The translations under genes and the position numbers were made by a program. The notes under the pieces are model-generated. The model worked only from the letters and a program-made list of their open reading frames with translations. It was not told where the DNA came from and searched no databases. Below are positions 45,489-55,160 of a stretch of DNA of 59,897 nucleotides, in pieces (positions within the stretch are counted from its first letter, which is position 1; each line of letters starts with the position of its first letter). Source of the DNA: a bacterium (lineage in GTDB: Bacteria > SZUA-79 > Acidulodesulfobacterales > Acidulodesulfobacteraceae); NCBI GenBank assembly GCA_003232385.1, contig QIJE01000017.1, positions 1 through 59,897 of the forward strand. The letters are read 5' to 3'.

Positions 45489-45496
45489 TAATAAAC

Positions 45497-45571
45497 GGCC
45501 CCATAGTCTAGCGGTTAGGACGTTGCCCTCTCACGGCAGTAGCATGGGTTCGAATCCCGTTGGGGCTGCCA
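45497..45571 (+). tRNA. tRNA-Glu (anticodon CTC)
   Basis: Cloverleaf with acceptor GGCCCCA paired with TGGGGCT (one terminal G-T pair), D arm GTCTAGCGGTTAGGAC, anticodon loop CTCTCAC (anticodon CTC, reading GAG), T loop TTCGAAT, discriminator G and encoded CCA. The D arm and overall form match glutamate isoacceptors; the more common TTC isoacceptor must lie elsewhere. Confidence 0.95.
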
Positions 45572-45577
45572 TTTTTA

Positions 45578-45605
45578 TCCCTTGTTATCTTCGATTAACA
45601 AGGGA
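45578..45605 (+). terminator. Perfect hairpin after tRNA-Glu
   Basis: TCCCTTGTTA (45578-45587) pairs with TAACAAGGGA (45596-45605) across an 8-base loop. It begins 6 bases after the tRNA CCA end. No T-tract follows, so it may be a weak terminator or a 3' processing structure. Confidence 0.5.
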
Positions 45606-45664
45606 ATAGTCTATTATAATCTATATCCAAAACAAAAATTTAAATAAAGGAGGGTGTCAATAGG

Positions 45665-47500
45665 TTGCCTAATTTGAAAGATAAATTTGTAAGATTTAGG
45701 ACAAACATCAAAAGAAAAATAGTAATGTGTCGTGACAGGTCTGTTTTTTATTTTTCCAGATGGCTTTTTTTTGGAGTATTAGTCGGAATTGTTGCCGGAG
45801 TAGGCGCAATAATATTTACCTCGCTTATAGCACTTTTTAAATTTATTTTTAGAGAATATCTTGCTCATTATTACTCTCCCGTAGCGGGATTGATGGGAAA
45901 AACCGCCGCCCCTCCGGGAACGGAACCGATACTCTGGATGCTTCCTTTAGTTATAATGATAGGCGGACTTTTGTCCGGTCTGCTTGTTTTTATATTTGCA
46001 CCGGAGGCTGAAGGTCACGGAACAGATGCGGCTATTGATGCCTTTCATAATAAAGACGGTATTATAAGGGGAAGAGTCCCTATAATTAAGACTATCGCTT
46101 CGGCAATTACTCTCGGTTCGGGAGGTTCCGGCGGTAGAGAAGGTCCGGTAGCGCAGATAGGAGCAGGTTTCGGCTCCGTTCTTGCCAGATATTTGGGCTT
46201 GCCGATTCCGGATAGAAGGACATTGCTCGTGGCCGGAATAGGTGCCGGAATAGGTGCTATTTTTAAGGCTCCTCTTGCAGGGGCGATGTTCGGCGTGGAG
46301 GTTTTGTATGCCGAGGTGGACTTTGAAGGGGGCGCACTGCTGCTTTCAATAATAGCGGCAATTGTAGGATACTCCATATATGCATATTTTTATGCCGGTT
46401 TTAGGCCGGAACTAATGGTACACGTGCCGTTTACCCATACTAAACCGATACTTCTCGTTTTTTATGCCGTTTTTGGAATATTTTTAGCATTTGCGGGAAA
46501 TTTTTACGTGAGAATTTTTTACGCGGTCAAAAAGCTTTTCGATAAAATGAAAATTAAGCCCCACTTTAAACCGATGATAGGGGGGGCGGTAGTCGGCGTT
46601 ATAGCATATTTTTTTCCGGAAGTAATGGGCGTAGGTTATGGTTGGCTTCAGCTTGCGGTATTGGGAAAATTAGCATTGGTGACCTTAGTCCTTTTGGGAC
46701 TTCTTAAAATAATCGCGACTTCCTTTACTATAGGTTCAGGAGGTTCGGCGGGCGTTTATTCGCCGTCTCTCGTTATAGGGGGTGCCTTCGGGGGTGCCTT
46801 CGGAATAATTTTTCATACTCTGTTGCCGCAATTAGTAACTACGACCGACGTTGCAACCTTTGTCTTAATAGGCATGGGCGGTTTTTTCGCGGGCGCCGCA
46901 AAGGTTCCGATAACGTCTTTCATTATGGTTTCCGAATTGACCGGAAGCTATGTGCTTTTACCGCCTTTAATGCTTGTTTCTGCAATAACTTTTTTTGCAA
47001 GCGGTAAAAAGAGTATTTACTCTAAGCAGAAAAAGAACAGAATGGAATCCCCGGCGCATTTTAAGGATTATTTGATTAAACCCCTTCAAAGATACTCCGT
47101 TAAGGATATCTTGGAAAAAAATAGCCTTGCTAAGCCGATAAGTCCCGATATGCCTTTATACGAAATGATTAGTATCTTTTTTAATTCCAATTTCTTTATG
47201 CATCCGGTTATAGATGAAACCGATAAGATAGTAGGTGTTGTTAAATACGACAAAATAAAAAATATTATGATGACCTCGCCCGACGATTCAAGGGTGGCAA
47301 GGGATATTATGGATTCGGGAATACCGAGGATAAGAATAAGTGAAACATTGGATATTGCGGTTCATAGTTTTTTCAGAAAAAATACCGATGAACTCGTGGT
47401 TATTAACTCGGAAGGAAAATATGAGGGGATTTTAAGAAAACGAGACGTAGTGTTCGCAATGGAGGAAGACGAGGAATTAGCTAACGCACAAGTAGACTGA
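45665..47500 (+). CDS. ClC-type chloride channel/antiporter with CBS domains
   Basis: Integral membrane anion channel or H+/Cl- antiporter, 611 residues. The ClC signatures are GSGGSGGREGP (with the gating glutamate in GREGP), GAIFKAPLAGAMFG and GSGGSAGVYSPSLVIGGAFGG. The C terminus (from about residue 470) carries two CBS domains, likely nucleotide-sensing. The start is TTG, chosen because AAGGAGGG lies 10 bases upstream; the next ATG is 20 codons in. It ends 1 base before the epimerase gene, suggesting co-transcription. Channel versus antiporter mode is not decided. Confidence 0.92.
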   Translation: MPNLKDKFVRFRTNIKRKIVMCRDRSVFYFSRWLFFGVLVGIVAGVGAIIFTSLIALFKFIFREYLAHYYSPVAGLMGKTAAPPGTEPILWMLPLVIMIGGLLSGLLVFIFAPEAEGHGTDAAIDAFHNKDGIIRGRVPIIKTIASAITLGSGGSGGREGPVAQIGAGFGSVLARYLGLPIPDRRTLLVAGIGAGIGAIFKAPLAGAMFGVEVLYAEVDFEGGALLLSIIAAIVGYSIYAYFYAGFRPELMVHVPFTHTKPILLVFYAVFGIFLAFAGNFYVRIFYAVKKLFDKMKIKPHFKPMIGGAVVGVIAYFFPEVMGVGYGWLQLAVLGKLALVTLVLLGLLKIIATSFTIGSGGSAGVYSPSLVIGGAFGGAFGIIFHTLLPQLVTTTDVATFVLIGMGGFFAGAAKVPITSFIMVSELTGSYVLLPPLMLVSAITFFASGKKSIYSKQKKNRMESPAHFKDYLIKPLQRYSVKDILEKNSLAKPISPDMPLYEMISIFFNSNFFMHPVIDETDKIVGVVKYDKIKNIMMTSPDDSRVARDIMDSGIPRIRISETLDIAVHSFFRKNTDELVVINSEGKYEGILRKRDVVFAMEEDEELANAQVD

Positions 47501-47501
47501 G

Positions 47502-48509
47502 ATGGATAAAATAATAAAAGACCGGTTTAAAGGTGAAAAATTAAGGTTTTTGGTTACGGGAGTCGCCGGTTTTGTAGGAACAAATCTGACGTTGAGGCTT
47601 TTAGAGCTGGGGCAGAGCGTAACCGGCATCGATAACTTTATTACCGGTAGGATTTCCAATATAGAGCATATCAATGCTTTTGCGAGGGAAAATAATAAGG
47701 ACGCCGATTTCAAATTTATTAGAGGCGATTTAACCGATTTAGAGACGTGTAAAAACGTAACCGAAGGCATAGATTACGTTTTTCATGAGGCGGCAATCGC
47801 CTCCGTTCCGTGGTCACTTAAAGAGCCTGAGCTTTTTCATTCCAATAACGATACGGCCTTTTTTCATATATTAAATGCTTCGAGGCTTTCGGGTGTCAAG
47901 AGGTTTATTTACGCTTCAAGTTCCGCTGTTTACGGCAGTAATTTAAATATGCCGTCGGTAGAGGAAAACACGGGTGATCCTCTTTCAATTTACGGGGCGG
48001 CAAAGTTTGCCGACGAGATTTACGCAAAGGCTTTTTTTAACAGTTTCGGTTTCGAGTCTATAGGCTTGAGGTATTTTAATATATACGGCGGGTTTCAGGA
48101 TCCGTATTCGGCTTATGCCGCCGTTATTCCGACATGGATTAAGAAAATTTTGCAAAACGAAAGTTTTGCGGTAAACGGAGACGGTACGACTACAAGGGAT
48201 TTTTGCTATATAGACGATGTAGCAGCATTAAATCTTCTTGCCGTAATGTATACCGGAGAAAAAAAAGCGGCGGTATACAATGCGGGAAGCGGTAAATCCG
48301 TCAGTTTAAACGAACTCATCGGGGTATTGAAGGATTTCTTTGGCAGCGATATTAAATATACCTACGGACCCTTTAGGGATGGGGATATAAGGTTTTCCGA
48401 GTCCGATATAACCAAGGCTAAGGCGGAGCTGGGATTTAATCCAAGGTTTTCATTGAATGAAGGGTTAAGGCTGTCGTTGGATTACTATACCGGTTTGTTT
48501 AAAAAATAG
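47502..48509 (+). CDS. NAD-dependent sugar-nucleotide epimerase (UDP-GlcNAc 4-epimerase-like)
   Basis: Short-chain extended dehydrogenase of 335 residues. The NAD-binding VTGVAGFVGTNLTLRLLELG, the EAAIASVPWSLKEP segment and the YGAAKFADE (Y-x3-K) catalytic pair are clear, with LRYFNIYGGFQDPYSAYAAVIPTWI typical of WbpP/Gne-type UDP-GlcNAc or UDP-GlcNAcA 4-epimerases. It probably supplies an amino sugar for the surface glycan. It directly follows the ClC gene, and the zinc alcohol dehydrogenase follows after 45 bases. Confidence 0.85.
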   Translation: MDKIIKDRFKGEKLRFLVTGVAGFVGTNLTLRLLELGQSVTGIDNFITGRISNIEHINAFARENNKDADFKFIRGDLTDLETCKNVTEGIDYVFHEAAIASVPWSLKEPELFHSNNDTAFFHILNASRLSGVKRFIYASSSAVYGSNLNMPSVEENTGDPLSIYGAAKFADEIYAKAFFNSFGFESIGLRYFNIYGGFQDPYSAYAAVIPTWIKKILQNESFAVNGDGTTTRDFCYIDDVAALNLLAVMYTGEKKAAVYNAGSGKSVSLNELIGVLKDFFGSDIKYTYGPFRDGDIRFSESDITKAKAELGFNPRFSLNEGLRLSLDYYTGLFKK

Positions 48510-48554
48510 GTGTTCCAATTTTATCTTTATTTAAAATGTTAAGGTGTGTTTATT

Positions 48555-49601
48555 ATGCATTCAGCGCTGTATTACAGCAATAAAGATATAAGAATAATAG
48601 AAAAAGACATTCCGAAGATAGGCGCGGGTGAAATTTTGCTTAAGGTAGAGGCGAGCGGGATTTGCGGCAGCGATGTTATTGAGTGGTATAGGAAAGATAA
48701 GGTTCCGCTTGTTCTGGGGCACGAAGTTACGGGAGTGATAGCCGATGTCGGAAAAGACGTCACGGGGTATAAAGCCGGAGACAGGGTATGCGTAGCGCAT
48801 CATGTTCCGTGTAATACCTGCAAATATTGCTTAGACGGGCATCAAACCATGTGTGAAACATTGAGGTCTACCAACTTTGACCCGGGTGGATTTTCTGAAT
48901 TTTTAAGGCTTTCGGAAATAAACGTAAAAAACGGAATATATCCCTTGCCGGATTCCGTCGGTTTTGAAGAAGGGACATTCATTGAACCGCTTGCCTGTGT
49001 AGTCAGGGGGCAAAGGTTGGCAGGGGTAAAGCCGGGAGATACGGTAGCAGTAATCGGAAGCGGACTTGCCGGACTCCTTCATATTTCCTTATTGAAGACC
49101 GCCGGCGTAACTCGGATTATAGCAACGGATATAAACGAAAAAAGGCTGGATTATGCAAAGAAATTCGGCGCAGACTATGTGTTTAATGCCGGAAATAAGG
49201 ATTTAAATCTGCCCGAAGCGGTTAAAGAAATAAGTGATGGTTTTTTAGCCGATGTCGTTATTTTAGCTACCGGCGCCGGCAGCGCTATATTACAGGGGCT
49301 TAAATCTGTAAGAAGAGGCGGAATCGTTCTGTTTTTCGGTGCGGCGGACAAAGGGGCCATGCTTCCGCTTTCTATTAATGAAATATTTTGGAGAACGGAG
49401 ATTACTCTTGTAAGTTCTTATGCCGGCTCTATTCTTGACCATCGCCTTGCCTTAGAGTTTATAAGAACGAATAAGGTTAACGTTAAGGATATGATATCGG
49501 AAAGACTCCCGATGAGAGATATAGCGAGGGGATTTGAGCTTACGGCTAAGGCACAAGATTCGCTAAAGATTATAATAAAGCCGGATCGCTTAGACGCATA
49601 A
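48555..49601 (+). CDS. Zinc-dependent alcohol dehydrogenase (MDR family)
   Basis: Medium-chain dehydrogenase of 348 residues from the ATG at 48555; an in-frame GTG at 48546 lies inside the AAGGTG ribosome binding site and is unlikely. Catalytic zinc ligands are in GICGSD and GHEVTG, structural zinc cysteines in CNTCKYCLDGHQTMC, and the Rossmann motif is GSGLAGLLH. Substrate could be a polyol, threonine-type alcohol or sugar; the sequence does not settle it. It is convergent with glgP with only 3 bases between the stop codons. Confidence 0.88.
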   Translation: MHSALYYSNKDIRIIEKDIPKIGAGEILLKVEASGICGSDVIEWYRKDKVPLVLGHEVTGVIADVGKDVTGYKAGDRVCVAHHVPCNTCKYCLDGHQTMCETLRSTNFDPGGFSEFLRLSEINVKNGIYPLPDSVGFEEGTFIEPLACVVRGQRLAGVKPGDTVAVIGSGLAGLLHISLLKTAGVTRIIATDINEKRLDYAKKFGADYVFNAGNKDLNLPEAVKEISDGFLADVVILATGAGSAILQGLKSVRRGGIVLFFGAADKGAMLPLSINEIFWRTEITLVSSYAGSILDHRLALEFIRTNKVNVKDMISERLPMRDIARGFELTAKAQDSLKIIIKPDRLDA

Positions 49602-49604
49602 ATA

Positions 49605-51299
49605 TTACGAATAGCACTTTATTATTCCGGCAAGATACAAGTCGGTTACGTATTCGGATACCATTCTGTGAGTGTTAAAATGAGGCGCTATAGTCGAAAC
49701 CGCCATTTTCATTATCTTGATGTAGTCGGTAAAGTTTTTATAATATAAATCTAATATATTATATTCCAATTTTCCGTAAATATCGTTTAAATCTTGTACG
49801 TCGTCGGAATAGCTAAGGTCCGTCCATGCCGATCTGGGACCTATCGCCCACCCGTTAATTCCCTCCATACAGGCTTCAAGCCACCATCCGTCAAGAACGC
49901 TAAAATTAGGAACGCCGTTAAGAGACGTTTTCATGCCGCTGGTGCCGGAGGCTTCAAGGGGCCTTACCGGATTATTAAGCCATAAATCGACGCCTGATAA
50001 TATTATGCCGGCTTTATGAATATTGTAATCTTCAAGAAAAGCTATCTTAACGCTTTTAGTTTTGGAGGCAATGTACCGAGATGCGTCATGGATGGATTTT
50101 ATCAAAGCTATACCCGTATCGTCGGCAGGATGAGCCTTCCCTGCAAATACTATCTGTATATTGCCCTTTCTTTCCGCTATTTCTATAAGCTTATCCGGAT
50201 TTGAGAGTATAAGGTTATTTCTCTTATACTGGGTAATCCTTTTTGCTAAGGCAATGGTAAAATCCGTAGGGATGAAAGATGAATCCGTTTCGGAATTTAC
50301 CATTTCAATAAGGGTCTCTTTGCAAAGAATATGCGCCTGTATAAAATCCGTGTCCGGAATGCATGCGGCTTGTCTCAGCAGGTTGGGGTCTTCTTCCCAA
50401 CCCTTAATATATTTTGCGTATAACATTTTGTGATGTGACGAAGCCCACTTTACGTGATGAATGCCGTTGGTAACATATTTAATGTTATATCCCTCGAATA
50501 TTTTTTCCGAGACAAATTTATGTTTTCGCGAAACAGCCACGATGTTTTTAACATTCTTAACGGCAAGCCATGATAAATTGAATTCGTCTTTATCCCTTAA
50601 ATCTTCACGGTAAATTTTTTTAAATATGTCATCGCCGCAATATCTGCCGAGCATATTTTTTATGTCTTTCATTTCAAACTTATCGAAAGCAGCTGGAATC
50701 GGGGTATGTGTGGTAAAGACCACGCGTGATTTTACTTTGTCTAAATCACCTGTGTCTTTCATGAGGCCCGCAATAAGCAAAGCCGAATGGCTTTCGTTTA
50801 TATGATAGAGAAACGGTTTATAGTTTAAGGCTTTTAGTATTTCATATCCGCCTATGCCTAATATTATTTCTTGTTTAAGGCGGGTCAACCCCCCTTCGAT
50901 ATACAGCCTGTTGCAAATATGCCTCGTTTCGGGGTCGTTTTCAGGGATATCGGGGGTAAGAAAATATACGTCGATTTCATTGTCGCCGTTTGTGGATTCA
51001 ACCGTATATTTGAATGCGGTAATCGTAACATCTTTTTCCCCTATGGGGATTTTTACTTTGACGCCGGTAGGCCGCATGTATTTTTCGATATTCCATTCCT
51101 GAATAGAATCTAACTGCACCCCGTCATTTGAAACCTTTTGAGAAACGAAGCCGTTTTTCCATAATAAAGTTATACAGACGGCAGGTACATTAAGATCGGC
51201 AAAGCTTTGTAGGGTATCCCCCGCAAGTATGCCGAGCCCGCCGCTATATGTGGGAATACGGCTATCCACAGCACACTCCATAACGAAATAGGCTATCAT
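49605..51299 (-). CDS. glgP: Alpha-glucan phosphorylase, short archaeal/thermophile-type
   Basis: GT35 enzyme that releases glucose-1-phosphate from glycogen or maltodextrin. It has 564 residues, much shorter than the ~800-residue animal/E. coli type but normal for the short group. The N-terminal YFVMECAVDSRIPTYSGGLGILAGDTLQS, the HINESHSALL block and the PLP-lysine region SGTSGMKTSLNGV are clear, followed by NFSVLDGWWLEACMEGINGWAIG. An AAGGAAAA site lies before the start. No glycogen synthase or branching enzyme is in the window. Confidence 0.94.
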   Translation of the reverse strand: MIAYFVMECAVDSRIPTYSGGLGILAGDTLQSFADLNVPAVCITLLWKNGFVSQKVSNDGVQLDSIQEWNIEKYMRPTGVKVKIPIGEKDVTITAFKYTVESTNGDNEIDVYFLTPDIPENDPETRHICNRLYIEGGLTRLKQEIILGIGGYEILKALNYKPFLYHINESHSALLIAGLMKDTGDLDKVKSRVVFTTHTPIPAAFDKFEMKDIKNMLGRYCGDDIFKKIYREDLRDKDEFNLSWLAVKNVKNIVAVSRKHKFVSEKIFEGYNIKYVTNGIHHVKWASSHHKMLYAKYIKGWEEDPNLLRQAACIPDTDFIQAHILCKETLIEMVNSETDSSFIPTDFTIALAKRITQYKRNNLILSNPDKLIEIAERKGNIQIVFAGKAHPADDTGIALIKSIHDASRYIASKTKSVKIAFLEDYNIHKAGIILSGVDLWLNNPVRPLEASGTSGMKTSLNGVPNFSVLDGWWLEACMEGINGWAIGPRSAWTDLSYSDDVQDLNDIYGKLEYNILDLYYKNFTDYIKIMKMAVSTIAPHFNTHRMVSEYVTDLYLAGIIKCYS

Positions 51300-51374
51300 A
51301 ATACTTTTTTCCTTAGATTAAAATCGGACATTTTTATTTCAATAATAATATAATATTTAACTTAAATCAAGGCA

Positions 51375-52955
51375 TCATTTTGTAGTATTTTTCACGAACA
51401 GCGCGGCTATTCCGCCGAATATACATAAATAACCGAGAATAACGAACACGTCCCCGTAAGCCCCTATTAAAGACAACCTGTTAATCATGGCATCGAATAT
51501 CCTTATTGCGTTTGACGGGTGTAAAATCGCCCTGGCAAAGCCACCGCCGTTTTTTATTATATCGCCGTGTAAAAGATTTATAACCTTTTTAAATTCGAAA
51601 AAATTATAATTTATGTTTTTTGAATACTGATTTAAATGGTAAACCTGGCGAATAGCAAGTTCTTCTCCCGACCATGCTATCCCAAAGGATGCCCCTATCT
51701 GAAATAAAACATTATATAAAGCGGATGCATCCGGTATTTGTTCGAATTTGGCCGAGTTGATAACCGCTATCATTACCGGCGCATTTACCAACCCTACCCC
51801 TATTCCCCTTAAGATTTGATTATATACGATAAAAGGTATGGATGTTTGAAGCGATATGCTTCCAAGCGAGAAATTCGATATTGCGAATATGAACATTCCC
51901 GCCACGAGCAGGTATTTAGTTCCGTATTTGTCGGAAATTTTTCCCGCTATCGGGGACATTACGGCTACGGCTATAGCAAAGGGTACCATTAAATATCCGG
52001 CATTCATGGCGTTATAATTCAATATGTTTTCGATAAATATAGGCAGTAAAAATAAAGTGCTGAAAATTGCCCCGGCTCTTATCGAATTTACAATATTTCC
52101 CGCCAAGAAATTTCTGTTTTTAAACAGCGAGTAATCCATCAAGTGTTTTTTGGTAAATATTTCCACTGTGATGAAAAGTAAAAAGGAAAGCCCGCCGATT
52201 AATTCGTTTAGTCTGATTATCGGCGAATCCCATTCAAGCGTTTGCCCCTCGTTAAGAACATACAACAGCGTTCCCAGACAAATTGCTATAAGAATAAAGC
52301 CGATAAAGTCGAATTTTTTTGTAAATCGTTTTACCGGTATATCGTTTTTCAAAAAAATTAAGGTTGCCAGAAGAAGAATTGCGCCGATTGGAACGTTAAA
52401 ATAGAATATCATTCTCCAATCTACATAATCTACAAAATAGCCTCCGATTACGGGACCCAAAGCCGGAGCCACCATTATCCCGATTGTCCAGATGCCCATG
52501 GCGGTTCCCCTTTCACGCGCTTTAAAATATTTTGCGATTAGACTGATAGAAATAGGGATAAGCCCTGCCCCCCCGATAGACTGAATAATTCTGAAAAAGA
52601 TAAGCATATTATAAGAAGGGGCAAATCCGCAAAAGCCGGAGCCTATTGAAAAAAATATAATAGAAATTATAAAAGGTATTTTTAGTCCGTATTTTCTACT
52701 GGCAAAGCTTGTAATCAGTATAATGATGGAGTATGTGATAGTATAGGCTATGATGACCCAGTCGATCGTAGTAATGTTGACCCCGAAATAGGACATCATT
52801 TTCGGAAGCGCCACTATGACGATATTGATATCTAATATCGCCATAAAGGAAGCCGTAACCGATATGGCAAGAACTATCCATTTATAATTTTTGGTTTCGG
52901 CTGCCGTCTCCGTCGTCGTATGTTTTTTATAATACGGGGGGGTTATATCTTCCAT
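51375..52955 (-). CDS. MFS transporter, DHA2 (EmrB/QacA) family
   Basis: Proton-coupled efflux pump of 526 residues with about 14 transmembrane helices. The first-helix motif FMAILDINIVIVALP and the motif C region MVAPALGPVIGGYFVDYVDWRMIFYFNVPIG are diagnostic for the DHA2 family. No EmrA-like periplasmic adaptor is next to it; it may work alone or with an adaptor elsewhere. Substrate cannot be inferred. Confidence 0.9.
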   Translation of the reverse strand: MEDITPPYYKKHTTTETAAETKNYKWIVLAISVTASFMAILDINIVIVALPKMMSYFGVNITTIDWVIIAYTITYSIIILITSFASRKYGLKIPFIISIIFFSIGSGFCGFAPSYNMLIFFRIIQSIGGAGLIPISISLIAKYFKARERGTAMGIWTIGIMVAPALGPVIGGYFVDYVDWRMIFYFNVPIGAILLLATLIFLKNDIPVKRFTKKFDFIGFILIAICLGTLLYVLNEGQTLEWDSPIIRLNELIGGLSFLLFITVEIFTKKHLMDYSLFKNRNFLAGNIVNSIRAGAIFSTLFLLPIFIENILNYNAMNAGYLMVPFAIAVAVMSPIAGKISDKYGTKYLLVAGMFIFAISNFSLGSISLQTSIPFIVYNQILRGIGVGLVNAPVMIAVINSAKFEQIPDASALYNVLFQIGASFGIAWSGEELAIRQVYHLNQYSKNINYNFFEFKKVINLLHGDIIKNGGGFARAILHPSNAIRIFDAMINRLSLIGAYGDVFVILGYLCIFGGIAALFVKNTTK

Positions 52956-53017
52956 TATGCCTCTAACTTAGCATAAAAGGTCTATTTCTTCAATGAAATT
53001 ATTGCATGGCGTTTTTA

Positions 53018-53046
53018 TTGACATTTTATTTGAATTATATTAAATT
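53018..53046 (+). promoter_or_regulatory. Candidate uppP promoter
   Basis: A perfect -35 TTGACA (53018-53023), 17-base spacer and TAAATT (53041-53046), 59 bases before the uppP start. It lies in the divergent spacer with the MFS gene. Confidence 0.5.
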
Positions 53047-53105
53047 AGTCGAAAAAAGAACGGGCAGAATAAAAATAAGTTAAATTTTTAAAAATTAGGG
53101 GATAA

Positions 53106-53951
53106 ATGATTCATCTTTCTTTTTTTCATGCCGTAACCCTTGCGATTATACAGGGTATTGCGGAACTGTTTCCGATTTCAAGCTTGGCTCACGGCGTTAT
53201 AGTGCCGGCTCTTTTGAATTGGCATATCAACAGACAGTCGGAGGGTTTCTTGCCGTTTCTTGTCGTACTTCATTTGGGAACCGCTTTTGCCCTGATAGTA
53301 TATTTTTATAAAGACTGGATTAAATTATTTAAGGGTTTTTTCGTCGGTTTAAAAAATAAAAACCTCAATATAAACGAAGACTCTAAAACACTCTATCTTA
53401 TTGCCCTTGCTACTATTCCGGCAGGACTTATAGGGCTTTTATTCGTTCATGAGATAAAGAGACTCTTCGGTTATACCGAAGTTGCCGCCGCTTTCCTCAT
53501 GCTGAACGGGGTAATATTATATTTCGGCGAGAAGAAAAGAAAAAAACAGGGTATCGCTAAGATATCCGATATGACGGTTTCCGCCGCGCTGATTATAGGG
53601 GCTTTTCAATCTTTCGCTCTAATTCCGGGTATATCGCGCTCCGCGATAACGATGATTGCGGCGCTTTATCTGGGCTTTAAACATGAATATGCCGCAAGAT
53701 TTTCATTCCTTTTGGCTGCACCTATTATTCTTGCCGCCGGACTCTTGGAGGTCCCGAAAATGATAAAGTTGCATATGCTTCAATTTGATGCGGTTTCCGC
53801 AGTCGCAGGCTTAGCCGCCGCTGTTGCCGCATATTTAAGCGTTTACGTTCTCATGAAATATTTTAAAAAACATGAAATTAATGCCCTTTATCCCTTCGCG
53901 CTTTACTGCATAGTACTTGGTGCCTTTGTTTTGACCTACAGGTTTATTTAA
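53106..53951 (+). CDS. uppP: Undecaprenyl-diphosphate phosphatase UppP (BacA)
   Basis: Recycles undecaprenyl pyrophosphate to the monophosphate carrier for peptidoglycan and LPS sugars; inner-membrane protein, 281 residues, about eight helices. The signature QGIAELFPISSLAHG (glutamate and serine-rich loop) and PGISRSAITMIAALYLG are intact; the usual SSTGH reads SSLAH. It is a likely origin of low-level bacitracin tolerance in the family. It has its own candidate promoter. Confidence 0.93.
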   Translation: MIHLSFFHAVTLAIIQGIAELFPISSLAHGVIVPALLNWHINRQSEGFLPFLVVLHLGTAFALIVYFYKDWIKLFKGFFVGLKNKNLNINEDSKTLYLIALATIPAGLIGLLFVHEIKRLFGYTEVAAAFLMLNGVILYFGEKKRKKQGIAKISDMTVSAALIIGAFQSFALIPGISRSAITMIAALYLGFKHEYAARFSFLLAAPIILAAGLLEVPKMIKLHMLQFDAVSAVAGLAAAVAAYLSVYVLMKYFKKHEINALYPFALYCIVLGAFVLTYRFI

Positions 53952-53975
53952 TTTATTAATATAAATTTTTAATTA

Positions 53976-53984
53976 TGGTATAAT
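53976..53984 (+). promoter_or_regulatory. Candidate extended -10 promoter for xerC
   Basis: TGGTATAAT, a full extended -10 element, 57 bases before the xerC start. No clear -35 and no ribosome binding site near the ATG. Confidence 0.45.
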
Positions 53985-54041
53985 ATAAATTTTAAAATTG
54001 TTTTATCTTAATTATTAAATTTAACATATAGAAATATCCAA

Positions 54042-55061
54042 ATGGAAGATTTTCTGGAAGATTTCGCAAAAAATATTAGATTAGAAAAAAATTACTCCCC
54101 CAATACTGTTTTTGCGTATACATCCGATGTCAGGGCTTTTATCGGTTATCTTAATAAAGAAACATCCGTTAATTCAATTGAAGGCATTACGGAATTCGAG
54201 ATAAAAGGTTATTTAAGCAGTATTTATGCGGATATCAAGAAGGTAAGCCTTGCAAGGAAGATTGAGTCTATAAAATCGTTTTTTAATTTTTTGGAAAAAA
54301 AACATATACTAAAACAAAACCCCTCTTTCTTGATTAGCCTTCCGAAAGTGGAAAAGAAACTGCCGTTTTTTTTAACGGCAAAAGAAGCGGATTTTTTATT
54401 AAATAATTATTTCGATTTAAAATTAAAACGGGATGGATTAAACGGAATAGATTTAAGCTCGATTCAATCTTTATTCAAGGGTTCCGACTATGCCGGTGTC
54501 GATATTGTTAAATATTTCGGAGCGGTCAGAAACGATCTTATTCTTGAATTTTTATACGGAAGCGGACTCAGGGTCAGCGAACTGATTTTGGTTAAAAAAA
54601 GCGATTTAGAAATAGTAGGCGGCTATGTCAGGATTTTCGGGAAGGGTTCTAAGCAGAGAATCGTTCCGCTTACCGGATTAACCGTAGATAAGATCAAAAC
54701 CTGGCTTTATTATTTATCCGTAATAGATTTAACGTCGAAAGAAGGATATGTTATCATTAATAAAAAGGGCGGCCGCCTTACGAGAAGGACGATACACAGA
54801 ATAGTCAAAGAATCCATGGCAATAACGGGACAATTTAAGAATATTTCCCCGCATAGCTTGAGGCATTCTTTTGCTACGAATCTTTTGGATAACGGAGCCG
54901 ATTTAAGGTCGATTCAGGATATGCTCGGACATTCCAATTTGGTTACGACGGAAAAATATACTCATTTAAGCATTAAAAAACTTATAGATGTTTATAATAA
55001 TGCTCATCCGCTTTCCGGCACGGGAACCGGCATTAACGACCATGCAAGTGGTAAGCTTTAA
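54042..55061 (+). CDS. xerC: Site-specific tyrosine recombinase, XerC type
   Basis: Tyrosine recombinase, probably one partner of the dif-site chromosome dimer resolution pair. It has 339 residues, about 40 longer than usual. The N-terminal SAM-like core-binding domain (to about 105) is followed by catalytic residues R (GSGLRVSEL), K (GKGSKQR), H-x2-R (HSLRHSF), H (MLGHSNL) and Y (TEKYTHLS). An insertion of about 35-40 residues (about 122-160) lies between the domain linker and RNDLILEFLYGSGLR. It precedes hslV-hslU, an order also known from Bacillus (xerC-like codV, clpQ, clpY). Confidence 0.92.
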   Translation: MEDFLEDFAKNIRLEKNYSPNTVFAYTSDVRAFIGYLNKETSVNSIEGITEFEIKGYLSSIYADIKKVSLARKIESIKSFFNFLEKKHILKQNPSFLISLPKVEKKLPFFLTAKEADFLLNNYFDLKLKRDGLNGIDLSSIQSLFKGSDYAGVDIVKYFGAVRNDLILEFLYGSGLRVSELILVKKSDLEIVGGYVRIFGKGSKQRIVPLTGLTVDKIKTWLYYLSVIDLTSKEGYVIINKKGGRLTRRTIHRIVKESMAITGQFKNISPHSLRHSFATNLLDNGADLRSIQDMLGHSNLVTTEKYTHLSIKKLIDVYNNAHPLSGTGTGINDHASGKL

Positions 55062-55122
55062 TTAAATATATGGTTAATCGCCATCGCATGAGAGAAGGGA
55101 AGCGGAAATAAATTATAATGTT

Positions 55123-55136
55123 CCCGTCTGAACGGG
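55123..55136 (+). promoter_or_regulatory. Small hairpin ahead of hslV
   Basis: CCCGT (55123-55127) pairs with ACGGG (55132-55136) over a CTGA loop, shortly after a TATAAT at 55114-55119 and ahead of the AAAGGAG site of hslV. Possibly a transcription start region of hslUV; evidence is limited. Confidence 0.3.
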
Positions 55137-55160
55137 TGGGACGAAAGGAGAAATAAATCA

